From Bifidobacterium scardovii JCM 12489 = DSM 13734 (GTDB lineage: Bacteria; Actinomycetota; Actinomycetes; Actinomycetales; Bifidobacteriaceae): 64,000 nucleotides of DNA. Positions 21,141 to 30,213 of the stretch are shown here, in pieces. Location of the stretch: the NCBI RefSeq assembly GCF_001042635.1, contig NZ_AP012331.1, positions 1,426,001-1,490,000 of the forward strand, written 5' to 3'. The notes under the pieces were generated by a model. The model did not search any database. It worked only from the letters and a program-made list of their open reading frames with translations, and had not been told where the DNA came from. Positions within the stretch are counted from its first letter, which is position 1, and the number at the start of each line of letters is the position of its first letter. The translations under genes were made by a program, and so were the position numbers.

Positions 21141-21321
21141 TGCGTGATCCCGCTTCGGAGCGGGATGTGGCACGGTACGCCGCGGCGGCTCGGGCGGTGG
21201 CATCTTGGGCTGCGGTGTTTTGAGCGGTCCCCGGCGTACCATATTGCACATATTCGTATGTTGCGCACATTGCAGTTGTGCGCATTCATCCACCGCACGC
21301 AGGCGGAGGGGAAAGGTGAGC

Positions 21322-21879
21322 ATGAGTGATTTTGGCATAAGCGGCGACGGCCTCGAGCAGATGTACCAGGAGGTGATTCTCGAAGCCGCCCGCGATCCGC
21401 ACGGCAAGGAGACCTTCGCCCCTGATCTGGCTTCGGAGCAGGCCTCCGGAGCCGGGAAGAGCACGATGCGCGCCAGCCACGAGTACTGCACGCCGGGCGA
21501 ATCCCACCAGTTCAACCCGACCTGCGGCGACGAGGCCACCGTACATGCCGAAGTGTCCGATGCCGAGCCGCATCGCATCGAGCGGCTGGTGTGGGACGGC
21601 CACGGCTGTTCGATCTCGCAGGCCAGCCTGTCGGTGATGGTTGATCTGGTCGCCGGCAGGACCGTCGACGAGGCGATGGATCTGTTCCGCGACTTCCACG
21701 AGCTCATGGAATCGCGCGGCGCCGGTCTGAACGACGACGCCAAGGAGGAACAGCTGGGCGACGCCGTGGTGTTCCAGGGCGTGTCCAAATACCCGATGCG
21801 CATCAAATGCGCGCTGCTCGGCTGGGAGGGCATGCGCGACGCCGTGGCCAAGGCCTTGGCCGCGAAGCCGCAGCGGTAA
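21322..21879 (+). CDS. sufU: SufU, zinc-dependent sulfur transfer protein (IscU-like)
   Basis: 185 aa. In Gram-positive bacteria SufU is a Zn-bound partner that accepts sulfur from SufS. The three Zn ligand cysteines are visible in NPTCGD, GHGCSISQAS and RIKCALLGW. The insertion between the second and third Cys (AGRTVDEAMDLFRDFHELM on) is typical of SufU and absent from IscU. I place the start at ATG 21322 with AAAGG just upstream; GTG 21316 is possible. The 181-bp gap after sufS could hold a second promoter. Confidence 0.92.
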   Translation: MSDFGISGDGLEQMYQEVILEAARDPHGKETFAPDLASEQASGAGKSTMRASHEYCTPGESHQFNPTCGDEATVHAEVSDAEPHRIERLVWDGHGCSISQASLSVMVDLVAGRTVDEAMDLFRDFHELMESRGAGLNDDAKEEQLGDAVVFQGVSKYPMRIKCALLGWEGMRDAVAKALAAKPQR

Positions 21880-21893
21880 GCAGCAGCAACTTT

Positions 21894-22023
21894 GGCTCCC
21901 CTCTCTGAGGGGAGCTGTCGGCGCGGCCGACTGAGGGGAGGAAACGCATCGGTCTTACATCAGTCGTCTGCGAGAATGCTCACCTCAGTCACTTCGTGAC
22001 AGCTCCCCTCAGCGAGGGGAGCC
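21894..22023. repeat. Pair of inverted GC-rich hairpin elements (CTCCCCTC family)
   Basis: Two copies of a roughly 46-bp unit face each other between sufU and the DUF59 gene. Copy one is 21894-21940 and copy two, inverted, 21978-22023. Each consists of a GGCTCCCCTC..GAGGGGAGC hairpin, then a short GTCG/CGAC stem, then CTGAGGGGAG. The pair could fold into a large cruciform. Related units occur at 36948, 46006, 46090 and 62797. Confidence 0.8.
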
Positions 22024-22084
22024 GGAAACACCGACAACCTATAACGTAGGACACCACCAACCCACCCACAACGTTTGGAGAGAT

Positions 22085-22654
22085 ATGAGTGACAATCTGG
22101 TTCCCGAGCCCGAATCCTCGGTGTTCGATACCGTGAACAAGGTGCTGGGCGACGAGGAGGCCGCTCGCCGCGTGATGGCGAACCCGAATCTGGTCGCCGT
22201 CGCCAACGGGCCTTCCGACCAGCACGCGCACGGCGACGGCGCATGCGCATGCGGCGGTCATGGCGATGGCCAATGCTGCCAGTCCGGCGAGGACGACATC
22301 CCGCTCAAGGCGGTCGACGATATCGGCCGTGCCACCGCAGCCGACGTCAAGGAGGCCCTGCACCAGGTCATCGACCCGGAGCTCGGCATCGACGTCATCG
22401 ATCTGGGCCTGGTCTACGGCATCGAGATCGACGAGCTGGGCCGTGCGATCATCACGATGACCCTGACCACGCCGGCCTGCCCGCTCACCGACCTCATCGA
22501 GGACGAGTGCGCGAGCACGCTCGCCGGTCTGGTCGAGGAATTCCGCATCGACTGGACGTGGCAGCCCCGCTGGACGACGGACAAGATCACGCCGGAAGGC
22601 CGCGAGCAGCTCGCCGCGCTGGGATTCAACTTCGACAACATGCCAAAGTACTGA
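22085..22654 (+). CDS. DUF59 (MIP18-type) metal-sulfur cluster assembly protein, SufT-like
   Basis: 189 aa. The C-terminal 105 residues are a DUF59 domain: ADVKEALHQVIDPELGIDVIDLGLVYGI, then TMTLTTPACPLTDLIEDEC with the conserved Cys. Such proteins assist Fe-S maturation and often end suf operons. The N-terminal 85 residues are unusual: a helix-like part (residues about 13-38), then a His/Cys-rich segment around residues 44-65 (HAHGDGACACGGHGDGQCC). This segment may bind metal. The gene is 205 bp from sufU, with the inverted hairpin pair between, so co-transcription is uncertain. Confidence 0.85.
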   Translation: MSDNLVPEPESSVFDTVNKVLGDEEAARRVMANPNLVAVANGPSDQHAHGDGACACGGHGDGQCCQSGEDDIPLKAVDDIGRATAADVKEALHQVIDPELGIDVIDLGLVYGIEIDELGRAIITMTLTTPACPLTDLIEDECASTLAGLVEEFRIDWTWQPRWTTDKITPEGREQLAALGFNFDNMPKY

Positions 22655-22668
22655 GCGCATTCGGTATC

Positions 22669-22693
22669 AAGGCTCCCTCAGGGGAGCCTTTTT
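22669..22693 (+). terminator. Rho-independent terminator after the DUF59 gene
   Basis: AAGGCTCCC, a TCAG loop and GGGAGCC followed by five or more T. A standard intrinsic terminator 14 bp after the stop. Confidence 0.9.
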
Positions 22694-22770
22694 GTTATGG
22701 GTTTCTACATGATTTCCGTCATGCCGGAATGAGCCTCTTCCCGCCAATAGATGGTGCCTCAGCTATAGAT

Positions 22771-23052
22771 CCACGGCGCGGTATTACTTCCACGGCGCGG
22801 TATTACTTCCACCGCGTGGTTTGGTGTTTTAGGGTTTTCGCGTCATTCCAACGTTTTTGCTTGCTGCGTGGTGGATGGTTTACCGCGCGGTGGGGAGTAA
22901 TACCGCGTCGTGGATGGTTTACCGCGTGGTGGAGAGGTTGACGGGTGGCGGGTTCCGCGCTGTGGAGGTACTATCGCACGGGGAAATGCTATCACGCGAT
23001 GGAAGAATGTGCCGCAACAATAACTTACCGCCATAAATAACTTACCGCCATA
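22771..23052. repeat. Complex repeat array with GCGGTATTACTT and GGTTTACCGCG cores
   Basis: The gap 22694-23057 has no gene. It holds CCACGGCGCGGTATTACTT twice in tandem (22771-22789, 22790-22808), the same word inverted with one change at 22896-22913, GGTGGATGGTTTACCGCG at 22870-22887 and again from 22909, and AATAACTTACCGCCATA twice in tandem (23019-23035, 23036-23052). All variants are built on a word like ACCGCG/GTAAT in both orientations. Its design resembles the arrays at 6215 and 41281, with a different core sequence. Confidence 0.75.
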
Positions 23053-23057
23053 CATGA

Positions 23058-23094
23058 TTGAGGGGAGCACGGGCGGTACCCATGCTCCCCTCAA
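23058..23094 (-). terminator. Terminator after glgC
   Basis: TTGAGGGGAGCACGGG pairs with CCCATGCTCCCCTCAA with one mismatch. It sits 27 bp beyond the glgC stop on the minus strand. Confidence 0.75.
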
Positions 23095-23120
23095 TGAAGT
23101 GCATACGCGCGGCTAAAAAA

Positions 23121-24368
23121 TCAGTCGTCCACGACGGTGCCCTTCGGCACCACGGTGATGCCGTCCGGCGTGACCGTGAAGCCACGGGCCAGATCGTGCT
23201 CGGTGTCGATGCCGACGGTCGAGTTCTCGGTCAGCACGACGTTCTTGTCGAGGATCGCCTTGTAGACGCGCGCGCGGCGGTTGATCGTCACGCCGTCGAA
23301 CAGGATGGAGTCGACGACCTGCGCCCACGAGTGGATGTGCACGTTCGGCGAGAGCACGGAGTGGTGCACCTCGCCGCCGGAGACGATCACGCCGGGGGAG
23401 ACGATCGAATCGGTCGCGTGGCCGAGGCGGTCGCGGCCGGCATGCACGAACTTGGCGGGCGGCAGCGTGCCGGAGTTCGTGTAGATCGGCCAAGCCTGGT
23501 TGTACAGGTTGAACTCGGGCACATAGGCGATCAGGTCCATGTGTGCATCGTAGAACTGCTTGAGCGTACCGACGTCGCGCCAGTAGGCGTGATCGGTCGG
23601 CGTGGCGCCGGGAATCACGTTCGAGTTGAAGTCGTAGACGCCGGCCTCGCCGCGGGAGGCGAAGTAGGGGGCGATGTCGCCTCCCATGTCGTGCTTGGTG
23701 TCCTCGGCCTTCTCGTCCTTGGCCAGCGCGTCGAACAGGGCGTCCGTGTTGGCCACGTAGTTGCCCATCGAGGCGAGGAAGGAGTTCGGATCGTCGGGCA
23801 GACCGGCCGCGTGCTCGGGCTTCTCCTGGAACTCGCGGATCTGGTTGGGGTGCTCCGGGTCCACGTCGATCACGCCGAACTGGTTCGACTGGCTGATCGG
23901 CTGGCGGATGCCGGCCACCGTGAACTCGGCGCCGGAGGCGATGTGCTGCTCGACCATCTGGCCGAAGTCCATGCGGTAGACGTGGTCGGCGCCGACGATG
24001 ACCACGATGTCGGGCTGCACGTCCTCGATGATGTTGATCGTCTGGTAGATCGCGTCGGCGGAGCCGAGGTACCAGTGCTTGCCGAGGCGCTGCTGCGCGG
24101 GGACCGGGGAGACGTAGTTGCCCAGCAGCGAGGAGAAGCGCCACATCTGCGAGATGTGGCGGTCCAGCGAGTGGGACTTGTACTGGGTCAGCACGATGAT
24201 GTGGCGGTAATCGGAATTCACCAGATTACTCAGCGGGAAATCGATCAGGCGGAATACTCCGCCGAACGGGACGGCGGGCTTCGCTCGATCGCGGGTCAAC
24301 GGCATCAGGCGCGTTCCCTCACCGCCCGCTAGGACGATGGACAGAATCTTCTGCTTGTTCTTCGCCAT
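23121..24368 (-). CDS. glgC: Glucose-1-phosphate adenylyltransferase
   Basis: 415 aa, the usual length. Makes ADP-glucose from glucose-1-phosphate and ATP for glycogen synthesis. The N-terminal nucleotidyltransferase motif is [24 protein letters not shown] (residues 14-37). A substrate region [11 protein letters not shown] lies near 190, and the left-handed beta-helix fills the C-terminus (about 290-415). GAGGAG precedes the ATG. It is transcribed alone. The matching synthase glgA lies near 61.5 kb rather than next to it. Confidence 0.96.
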   Translation of the reverse strand: MAKNKQKILSIVLAGGEGTRLMPLTRDRAKPAVPFGGVFRLIDFPLSNLVNSDYRHIIVLTQYKSHSLDRHISQMWRFSSLLGNYVSPVPAQQRLGKHWYLGSADAIYQTINIIEDVQPDIVVIVGADHVYRMDFGQMVEQHIASGAEFTVAGIRQPISQSNQFGVIDVDPEHPNQIREFQEKPEHAAGLPDDPNSFLASMGNYVANTDALFDALAKDEKAEDTKHDMGGDIAPYFASRGEAGVYDFNSNVIPGATPTDHAYWRDVGTLKQFYDAHMDLIAYVPEFNLYNQAWPIYTNSGTLPPAKFVHAGRDRLGHATDSIVSPGVIVSGGEVHHSVLSPNVHIHSWAQVVDSILFDGVTINRRARVYKAILDKNVVLTENSTVGIDTEHDLARGFTVTPDGITVVPKGTVVDD

Positions 24369-24535
24369 GGATGCTCCTCTCTATGGTCACCAACAGCGTC
24401 TTGCGACACCGATACTTCCTGCGCCCCACGCATCCTTGCGTAGTTCGACACTACCTAATATTTGCACAAATTCGGCGACACGCAAGGCAGCGCGTGGGCG
24501 AGTCGGAAGTTTTACGATGACCGTTCGATGACCGC

Positions 24536-25402
24536 TCAGTGAAGTCTGGTTGAATAGAACGCCACGGCGCTCGATGCGGCGACATTGAGCGAATCGACGC
24601 CGTGGCTCATCGGGATCTTCACCGTCAGATCGGCGTTCGCGATCGTGTGGCGGCTTAGCCCGTCGCCCTCGGTACCGAAGATCAGCGCCAGCTTGTCGAT
24701 GTGATCGGGCTCGTCCTGCGCATTGCCCAAGCGGCGGACCAGCTCGTCCAGGCTGATCGAGTCGTCGGTCAGGGCTATGGCGACCGTGGTGAAGCCGAGC
24801 CCATGCAGTTCCTCCAGCCCGTCGAACGGCCAGGCGTGGCGGGACTCCGTGCCGATGCGCGTCCACGGGATCTGGAACACCGTGCCCATCGACACGCGCG
24901 CCGCGCGCCGGTACAGCGGATCGCCGCAGGAGGGCGTCACCAGCACCGCATCCACGTCGAGCGCCGCCGCGGAACGCATGAGCGCGCCGACATTGGTATG
25001 GTCGACGATGTTCTCCATGATCGCGATGCGCCGGGCGCCGCGGCACACCTCGGCCACCGACGGCAGCGGCCAGCGGCGCATCGCCGACAGCGCGCCGCGG
25101 TGCAGCCGGTATCCGGTCAGCTGCCTGAGCTGCTCGGAGGAGGCCACGTAGACGGGGACACTCGGTCCCCAGTGCTCGTCGACGAAGGCGAAGGTGTCCG
25201 CCATGCCCTCGATCCAGGGCTCCTCGACCAGCAGGGAGATCGGTTCGCGGCCGGCCGCCAGCGCGCGGTCGATGACCTTCGGGGACTCGGCGATGAACAG
25301 GCCCTTGGCGGGCTCGAGGCGGTTGCGCAGCTGGATCTCGGTCAGGTTCGTGTACGCGGACACGCGCTCGTCGTCGATCGAATCGATGGTGATGAACCGC
25401 AT
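24536..25402 (-). CDS. SpoU/TrmH-family RNA 2'-O-methyltransferase
   Basis: 288 aa SPOUT enzyme. Motif 1 is MENIVDHTNVGALMRSAAAL (about 128-147), motif 2 LALIFGTEGDGLS and motif 3 IPMSHGVDSLNVAASSAVAFYS, the knot that binds S-adenosylmethionine. The N-terminal part is an L30e-like substrate domain (GLFIAESPKVIDRAL). The target (rRNA or tRNA, and which ribose) cannot be read from sequence. AAAGG lies ahead of the ATG. It is separated from glgC by a 167-bp gap that holds the glgC promoter region. Confidence 0.9.
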   Translation of the reverse strand: MRFITIDSIDDERVSAYTNLTEIQLRNRLEPAKGLFIAESPKVIDRALAAGREPISLLVEEPWIEGMADTFAFVDEHWGPSVPVYVASSEQLRQLTGYRLHRGALSAMRRWPLPSVAEVCRGARRIAIMENIVDHTNVGALMRSAAALDVDAVLVTPSCGDPLYRRAARVSMGTVFQIPWTRIGTESRHAWPFDGLEELHGLGFTTVAIALTDDSISLDELVRRLGNAQDEPDHIDKLALIFGTEGDGLSRHTIANADLTVKIPMSHGVDSLNVAASSAVAFYSTRLH

Positions 25403-25492
25403 GCGGCAGCCTTTCTCTCACGTCGCCGGCGGACGGATGCGAGCGCGGGCGAGCGGTCGGGGTCATGGGCGAACGGATGATGAATACAAGAA

Positions 25493-25514
25493 AACCCCGT
25501 GTTTCCACGGGGTT
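25493..25514 (-). terminator. Terminator of tRNA-Leu
   Basis: Read on the minus strand, ACCCCGTG and CACGGGGT form a short GC stem followed by TTTTCTTGT, just beyond the 3' end of the tRNA. Confidence 0.85.
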
Positions 25515-25522
25515 GTACTCGG

Positions 25523-25610
25523 TGTCCGGGATGGGACTTGAACCCACACGCCTGTATAAAATAGGCACTAGCACCTCAAGCTAGCGCGTCTACCATTCCG
25601 CCACCCGGAC
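25523..25610 (-). tRNA. tRNA-Leu, anticodon GAG
   Basis: 88 nt with a long variable arm, as expected for tRNA-Leu. The acceptor stem GTCCGGG pairs with CCCGGAC and the discriminator base is A. The anticodon arm is CTAGC-TTGAGGT-GCTAG with anticodon GAG. The T arm has GGGTTCAAGTCCC. The 3' CCA is not fully encoded. It reads the CUC and CUU codons. Confidence 0.96.
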
Positions 25611-25725
25611 AGGTGCCGTTTGAGGCAACGAGTAGATACTTTACCATGACATCCCCGATCGTCAAATCGGTGTGTCGTCCCTGCGTGTCGCCTGTTGGCC
25701 GTAGGGGGTGTGTAGCCTAGAGGGC

Positions 25726-26523
25726 ATGACGAATCCTTTGTTTCTTCTCGATCCATCGCGCGATGACGTGCCGGTGAACTGCGACGAGCTCAACACCGGG
25801 TGGAAGATCACGCTTCCCGCGGCGGTCAGGAGGCACGCCGTGCAGGCGATGCGCCTGTCGGAGGGCGACGAGCTGGACCTCTCCGACGGCGAGGGGCTGC
25901 GGATCCGTGCCGTGATCGCCGATGCGGACGCCGGGCTGGCCGAGGTCAGGGAGGTCGGCCGCGAGGCGCAGCCGGTCACCCGCCTCGCGCTGATCCAAGC
26001 GCTGGCGAAGACCGGGCATGACGAGCAGGCGATCGACGTGGCCACGCAGATCGGCGTCGACACGGTGATCCCGTGGCAGGCGGACCGCTCCATAGCCAAA
26101 TGGAAGGCCGGGCGCACCGACCGCAAATGGCGGCAGGTGCTGACCGCTGCGACCGAGCAGTCGCGCCGCGCGTGGACGCCCCGCCTGGCCGACTGCGTCT
26201 CGAGCAAGCAGATCGTCGCCATCTGCCGGCGCGCGTGCGTGCACGGCGATCTGGTGATTGTCCTGCATCAGGACGCCACCGATACATGGGACGGCATCGA
26301 GGGCCTGGTCAGGGCGATGGCCGACAAGTGCCTTGAGGACGGCCGCCCGCGCACGGTCAGCGTAGTGGTCGGGCCGGAGGGCGGCATCAGCGAGGACGAA
26401 GTCGAGGCGTTCACGGCCGCCGGCGCCCGCGCCGTGGTGCTCGGGACCAACATCCTGCGCGCCTCGGCGGCCGGCCCCGTGGCGCTGTCGCTGCTGGCCC
26501 GCGCGCTCGGCCGGTTCGCCTGA
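25726..26523 (+). CDS. rsmE: 16S rRNA m3U1498 methyltransferase RsmE
   Basis: 265 aa. Methylates N3 of U1498 in 16S rRNA. The N-terminal PUA-like part includes HAVQAMRLSEGDELDLSDG. The SPOUT domain has LIQALAKTGHDEQAIDVATQIGVDTVIPW, then VVVGPEGGISEDEVEAF and VLGTNILRASAAGPVALSLLA, the SAM-binding knot. ATG 25726 was chosen because the family begins near MTNPLFLL. The short AGAGGG may be its ribosome binding site. A TAGCCT box at about 25713 may be a -10. HIT and phoH follow. Confidence 0.93.
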   Translation: MTNPLFLLDPSRDDVPVNCDELNTGWKITLPAAVRRHAVQAMRLSEGDELDLSDGEGLRIRAVIADADAGLAEVREVGREAQPVTRLALIQALAKTGHDEQAIDVATQIGVDTVIPWQADRSIAKWKAGRTDRKWRQVLTAATEQSRRAWTPRLADCVSSKQIVAICRRACVHGDLVIVLHQDATDTWDGIEGLVRAMADKCLEDGRPRTVSVVVGPEGGISEDEVEAFTAAGARAVVLGTNILRASAAGPVALSLLARALGRFA

Positions 26524-26620
26524 GCGCGCCGCGGATGCCAATATCCGTGCGGGGCAATAGCATGGAATCAGCGAAAACGCGCATGCCGTCGATAGGTTCG
26601 GCATTAGGTTAGGAGTGAAT

Positions 26621-26959
26621 ATGAGCGAGTCCGAGGACTGCCTGTTCTGCAAGATCATCGCGGGTGAGATCCCCAGCGGCAAGGTGTATGAGGACGACAC
26701 CACCTATGCGTTCAAGGACATCAACCCGAAGGCCAAGGTGCACGTACTGGTCGTGCCGCGCAAGCACTACGCGAACGTCGCCGAGCTGGCGCAGGCCGAC
26801 CCTGCCGAGCTCGCGCACATCGTCGAGGTGGCCCAGTCGATCGCCGACCGGGAGTTCCACGGGGCGTACCGCCTGATCTTCAACACCGGCCTCGACGCCG
26901 GGCAGACGGTCTTCCACGTGCACGCGCACGTGCTGACCGGCGAGACGCTGGACGAGTAA
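26621..26959 (+). CDS. HIT-family nucleotide hydrolase
   Basis: 112 aa, full length for a HIT protein of the HinT branch, which hydrolyses nucleoside phosphoramidates or acyl-nucleotides. CLFCKIIAGEIPSGKVYEDD opens the fold, and the catalytic His triad is HVHAHV near residues 97-102. AGGAG (26611-26615) places the start at ATG 26621. phoH begins 9 bp later, so it heads or joins the phoH-ybeY-corC-era operon. Confidence 0.92.
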   Translation: MSESEDCLFCKIIAGEIPSGKVYEDDTTYAFKDINPKAKVHVLVVPRKHYANVAELAQADPAELAHIVEVAQSIADREFHGAYRLIFNTGLDAGQTVFHVHAHVLTGETLDE

Positions 26960-26968
26960 GGGGTCTGG

Positions 26969-28132
26969 TTGGCGACGACGACACGAACCATCACCATCCC
27001 GGCCGAACTCGACCCGGTGGCCGTGCTCGGCCCCGTCGACGAGGTGCTGCGCGAGATCGAACAGGCGTTCGACGAGCTGACGATCATCGTGCGGGGCAAT
27101 CGCATCGCCATCCTGTCGCGCACGCGCCGGGGGGAGACGCAGGCCGAACAGGCCGAACAGATGCTCGACACGATCATCCAGGCCGCATACAGCGCGCCGA
27201 TGGACGCCGACACCGTGCGGCGACTGCTGGACCGCCGCGTGCTGAGCAACCGCGTGCGCCAGGACCAGCCCGTGCGCGGGCGCGCGGCGGGCGCGCAGAC
27301 CGCCCCCGCGGCCGCGGCACCGGCGAATAATGCGCCGTCCTCCGGGCCGGGCCGGAACAAGCCCCGCGTGCCCGGCGTGATCACCTTTGCGCTCGGTGTG
27401 CCCGTGCGGCCGAAGACCGCCGGCCAGATCGCCTACGTCAACGCGATCGAATCGCACACCATCACCTTCGCCATCGGTCCGGCCGGCACCGGCAAGACCT
27501 ATCTGGCCGTGGCCAAGGCCGTGCAGGCGTTCCAGGAGAAGCGCGTGAGGCGCATCATCCTGACCCGTCCCGCCGTGGAGGCAGGGGAGAACCTCGGCTT
27601 CCTGCCCGGCACGCTCAACGAGAAGGTGGACCCGTATCTGCGCCCGCTGTACGACGCCCTGTCCGACATGCTCGGCTCCGACCAGCTGCGCCGCTACATG
27701 GACGACGGCAGCATCGAGGTGGCGCCGCTCGCCTACATGCGCGGGCGCACGCTCAACGACGCGTTCGTGATCCTCGACGAGGCGCAGAACACCACCGAGC
27801 AGCAGATGAAGATGTTCCTGACCCGTCTGGGATTCAACACGACGATGGTCATCACCGGCGACATTACGCAGGTCGACCTGACCGTGCCGCGTTCGGGCCT
27901 CGCCACGATCGAGCACATTCTCGGCGGCATCGACGACATCGCGTTCGCCCACCTGGCCGCCGAGGACGTGGTCCGCCACCAGCTCGTCGGCAAAATCGTC
28001 GAGGCGTACGACCGCCATTCGGCCATCGCCGGCGACCACAGCACCAAGGCGCGCCGCGAGCACGGCGAGGCGAAGCAGTACGGGCGCGAGGGGCGCATGG
28101 ACGGCAGAACGGAAAGGAACGCGTCCGAATGA
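26969..28132 (+). CDS. phoH: PhoH-family ATPase (PhoL type)
   Basis: 387 aa. An N-terminal KH-like domain (1-80) is followed by an Ala/Pro-rich linker (about 98-130). The PhoH ATPase domain (about 140-345) has Walker [19 protein letters not shown] and Walker [12 protein letters not shown], and contains [19 protein letters not shown] and [10 protein letters not shown]. The family is linked to RNA metabolism and partners with YbeY. The start is TTG 26969. The last 4 bases overlap ybeY (ATGA). Confidence 0.93.
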   Translation: MATTTRTITIPAELDPVAVLGPVDEVLREIEQAFDELTIIVRGNRIAILSRTRRGETQAEQAEQMLDTIIQAAYSAPMDADTVRRLLDRRVLSNRVRQDQPVRGRAAGAQTAPAAAAPANNAPSSGPGRNKPRVPGVITFALGVPVRPKTAGQIAYVNAIESHTITFAIGPAGTGKTYLAVAKAVQAFQEKRVRRIILTRPAVEAGENLGFLPGTLNEKVDPYLRPLYDALSDMLGSDQLRRYMDDGSIEVAPLAYMRGRTLNDAFVILDEAQNTTEQQMKMFLTRLGFNTTMVITGDITQVDLTVPRSGLATIEHILGGIDDIAFAHLAAEDVVRHQLVGKIVEAYDRHSAIAGDHSTKARREHGEAKQYGREGRMDGRTERNASE

Positions 28133-28674
28133 GCGTTGACGTCACCAACGAAACCGTATGGAACATCGACCCGAAAGTGTTCTCCGACCTTGGCGTGTGG
28201 GTGATGGACCAGATGCGCGTGAGCACGCAGTCCGATCTGACCGTCATATTCGTGGACCCCGAGCCGATCGCCGAGCTGCACATGCGGTGGATGAACCTTG
28301 AGGGGCCGACCGATGTGATGAGCTTTCCGATGGACGAGCTGCGGCCCGGCGACGGCAAGACCGTCATGGAGGGCGTGCTCGGCGACATCGTGATCTGCCC
28401 GTGGGTCGCGGCCCAGCAGGCGGCGGCCTCGGGGCACAGTGTGCTGGAGGAGATGGCCCTGCTCACCATCCACGGCATCCTGCATCTGCTCGGTTACGAC
28501 CATGTGACTCCCGAGCAGGAACGGCAGATGTTCGGGCTGCAGCGCCAGCTGCTGCTCACCTTCATCGCCGTGCGCCACGGCGTCGGCGACCCCGTCACCC
28601 TGCCGGCCGGCTCGGCCGACGCGCTGGCCGAATACGAGGCCACCCACGGCACGGACCGGCAGCTCGGTCACTGA
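28129..28674 (+). CDS. ybeY: Endoribonuclease YbeY
   Basis: 181 aa. YbeY acts in 16S rRNA 3' maturation and ribosome quality control. The zinc-binding [11 protein letters not shown] (H-x3-H-x5-H) is near residues 120-130, and the upstream [13 protein letters not shown] is the second conserved block. The C-terminus is somewhat longer than in E. coli. It overlaps phoH by ATGA. Confidence 0.96.
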   Translation: MSVDVTNETVWNIDPKVFSDLGVWVMDQMRVSTQSDLTVIFVDPEPIAELHMRWMNLEGPTDVMSFPMDELRPGDGKTVMEGVLGDIVICPWVAAQQAAASGHSVLEEMALLTIHGILHLLGYDHVTPEQERQMFGLQRQLLLTFIAVRHGVGDPVTLPAGSADALAEYEATHGTDRQLGH

Positions 28675-28760
28675 GCGCCGGCCGCCGGCGCGCATCCGCT
28701 CGGACCTATTACGCACTCATTCCAGACTCATTCAGATCAAGGAATCATCAAAGGAACATC

Positions 28761-30212
28761 ATGTCGATCACCGAACCGTCCGCCATCGCATTGACGGTTA
28801 TTCTGATTCTCATTGCGGCGCTGCTGGTATGGCTGTCGCTGACCATGGCCGCCGCCGAAGGCGCGGTCGCGCGCGTCACGAGGGCCAGCCTCAACAATCT
28901 GATCCTCGAAGTGCAGACCGACGGCGAGGCCTCGCAGTTCACCCGCATGAAGAAGATCGACCGGATCCACAAGGTGCAGCACCTCATCGCCGACCGGTAC
29001 TCGACCTCCGGCTCCTGCGCGTTCTTCCGCATCACGTGCAACGTGCTCGACGGCGTGCTCGTCGCGTGCCTCGCCGCGATCTTCGAGGCGCCGCTGTGGG
29101 CCGAGCTGCTGATCGGCTTCGTGTTCGCGCTGATCGTGGCCGTGGTCTCCGTGCTCGTGCGGCCCCGGACCGCTGGCGCGTCGAAGCCGGTGGACATCAT
29201 GCTCGCCAACGCCTCGCTCGTGTCCCTCGCCGCGGCGATCACCCCCTTCGCCCGCGTCGGCGGCGCGAACGGCGGCAAGGCGGGCGGCAAGAAGCGTCAG
29301 CGCGAATCCGACCTGTCCGACGACGAGGAGCTGGAGAAGATCCAGCACGAGCAGGGGCGGGCCACGATCGACCGGCTCGTCGAGGCGAACGACTTCGACC
29401 CCGAGGTCTCCGAGATGCTGCGCAACGTGCTGACGCTCTCCGAGACGCTGACCCGCGAGATCATGGTGCCGCGCACGGACATGATCTGCATCGAGCGCAA
29501 CGAGACGCTGTCCGACATGCTCAAGCTGTGCTCGCGCTCCGGATTCTCCCGTGTGCCGGTGATCGGTGACGACGTGGACGATCTGATCGGCATGGCCTAC
29601 CTCAAGGACGCCGTGCGCGCCACCGCGTTCAACCCGGCGGCGATGAACCGCGAGATCGAATCGATCATCCGCCAGCCGATGCTCGTGCCCGAATCCAAGC
29701 CGGTCGACGACCTGTTCCATGAGATGCAGCGCACCCGCCAGCATGTGGCCGTCGTCGTGGACGAATACGGCGGCATCGCCGGTCTGGTGACCATCGAGGA
29801 CGCGATCGAGCAGATCGTCGGCGAGCTGGAGGACGAGCACGACCGCACCCAGCACGCCGAGCCGGAGCGGATCGGCGGCAACAAGTGGAGCATGCCGGCG
29901 CGCACGCCGATCGCCGACCTCGAGGAGATCTTCGAGATCGACATCGACGAGGACGACGTCGACACGGTCTACGGCCTGCTGACCAAGCTGCTCGGCCGCG
30001 TGCCGATCGTCGGCGCGTCCGCGGTGACCCGCGGGCTGCGGCTGACCGCCGTGGATTCGGCCGGGCGGCGCAAGAAGGTCTCGACGATCGTCGTGGAGCC
30101 GGCGCACGTCGAGGGCGCCGAAGAAGATGGCGGTTCATCGCCGCAGAATGACGACAACCGTGATGAGGAAGCCGCCGACGGCGGGAATGGCCGCGGCGAG
30201 GACAAGGAGTAA
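28761..30212 (+). CDS. CorC/HlyC-family membrane protein with CBS pair
   Basis: 483 aa. Residues 1-170 carry about 3-4 membrane segments in the place of a CNNM/DUF21 domain, but less conserved. Then comes a cytoplasmic stretch and two CBS domains (about 225-355; TREIMVPRTDMICIERNETLSDML, then VVVDEYGGIAGLVTIEDAIEQIVGE). Last is a CorC_HlyC domain (about 370-445; MPARTPIADLEEIFEIDI). Relatives handle magnesium or cobalt efflux. Asp/Glu-rich C-terminal tail. AAAGGA precedes the ATG. The stop overlaps nothing; era starts just after. Confidence 0.88.
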   Translation: MSITEPSAIALTVILILIAALLVWLSLTMAAAEGAVARVTRASLNNLILEVQTDGEASQFTRMKKIDRIHKVQHLIADRYSTSGSCAFFRITCNVLDGVLVACLAAIFEAPLWAELLIGFVFALIVAVVSVLVRPRTAGASKPVDIMLANASLVSLAAAITPFARVGGANGGKAGGKKRQRESDLSDDEELEKIQHEQGRATIDRLVEANDFDPEVSEMLRNVLTLSETLTREIMVPRTDMICIERNETLSDMLKLCSRSGFSRVPVIGDDVDDLIGMAYLKDAVRATAFNPAAMNREIESIIRQPMLVPESKPVDDLFHEMQRTRQHVAVVVDEYGGIAGLVTIEDAIEQIVGELEDEHDRTQHAEPERIGGNKWSMPARTPIADLEEIFEIDIDEDDVDTVYGLLTKLLGRVPIVGASAVTRGLRLTAVDSAGRRKKVSTIVVEPAHVEGAEEDGGSSPQNDDNRDEEAADGGNGRGEDKE

Positions 30213-30213
30213 C

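Noticed and set aside
22771..23052. CRISPR-like array
   Set aside because: Repeats are too short, vary, occur in both orientations and adjoin without spacers; no cas gene is present.
26615..26620. GTG start for the HIT protein
   Set aside because: It overlaps the AGGAG site, which fits the ATG at 26621.
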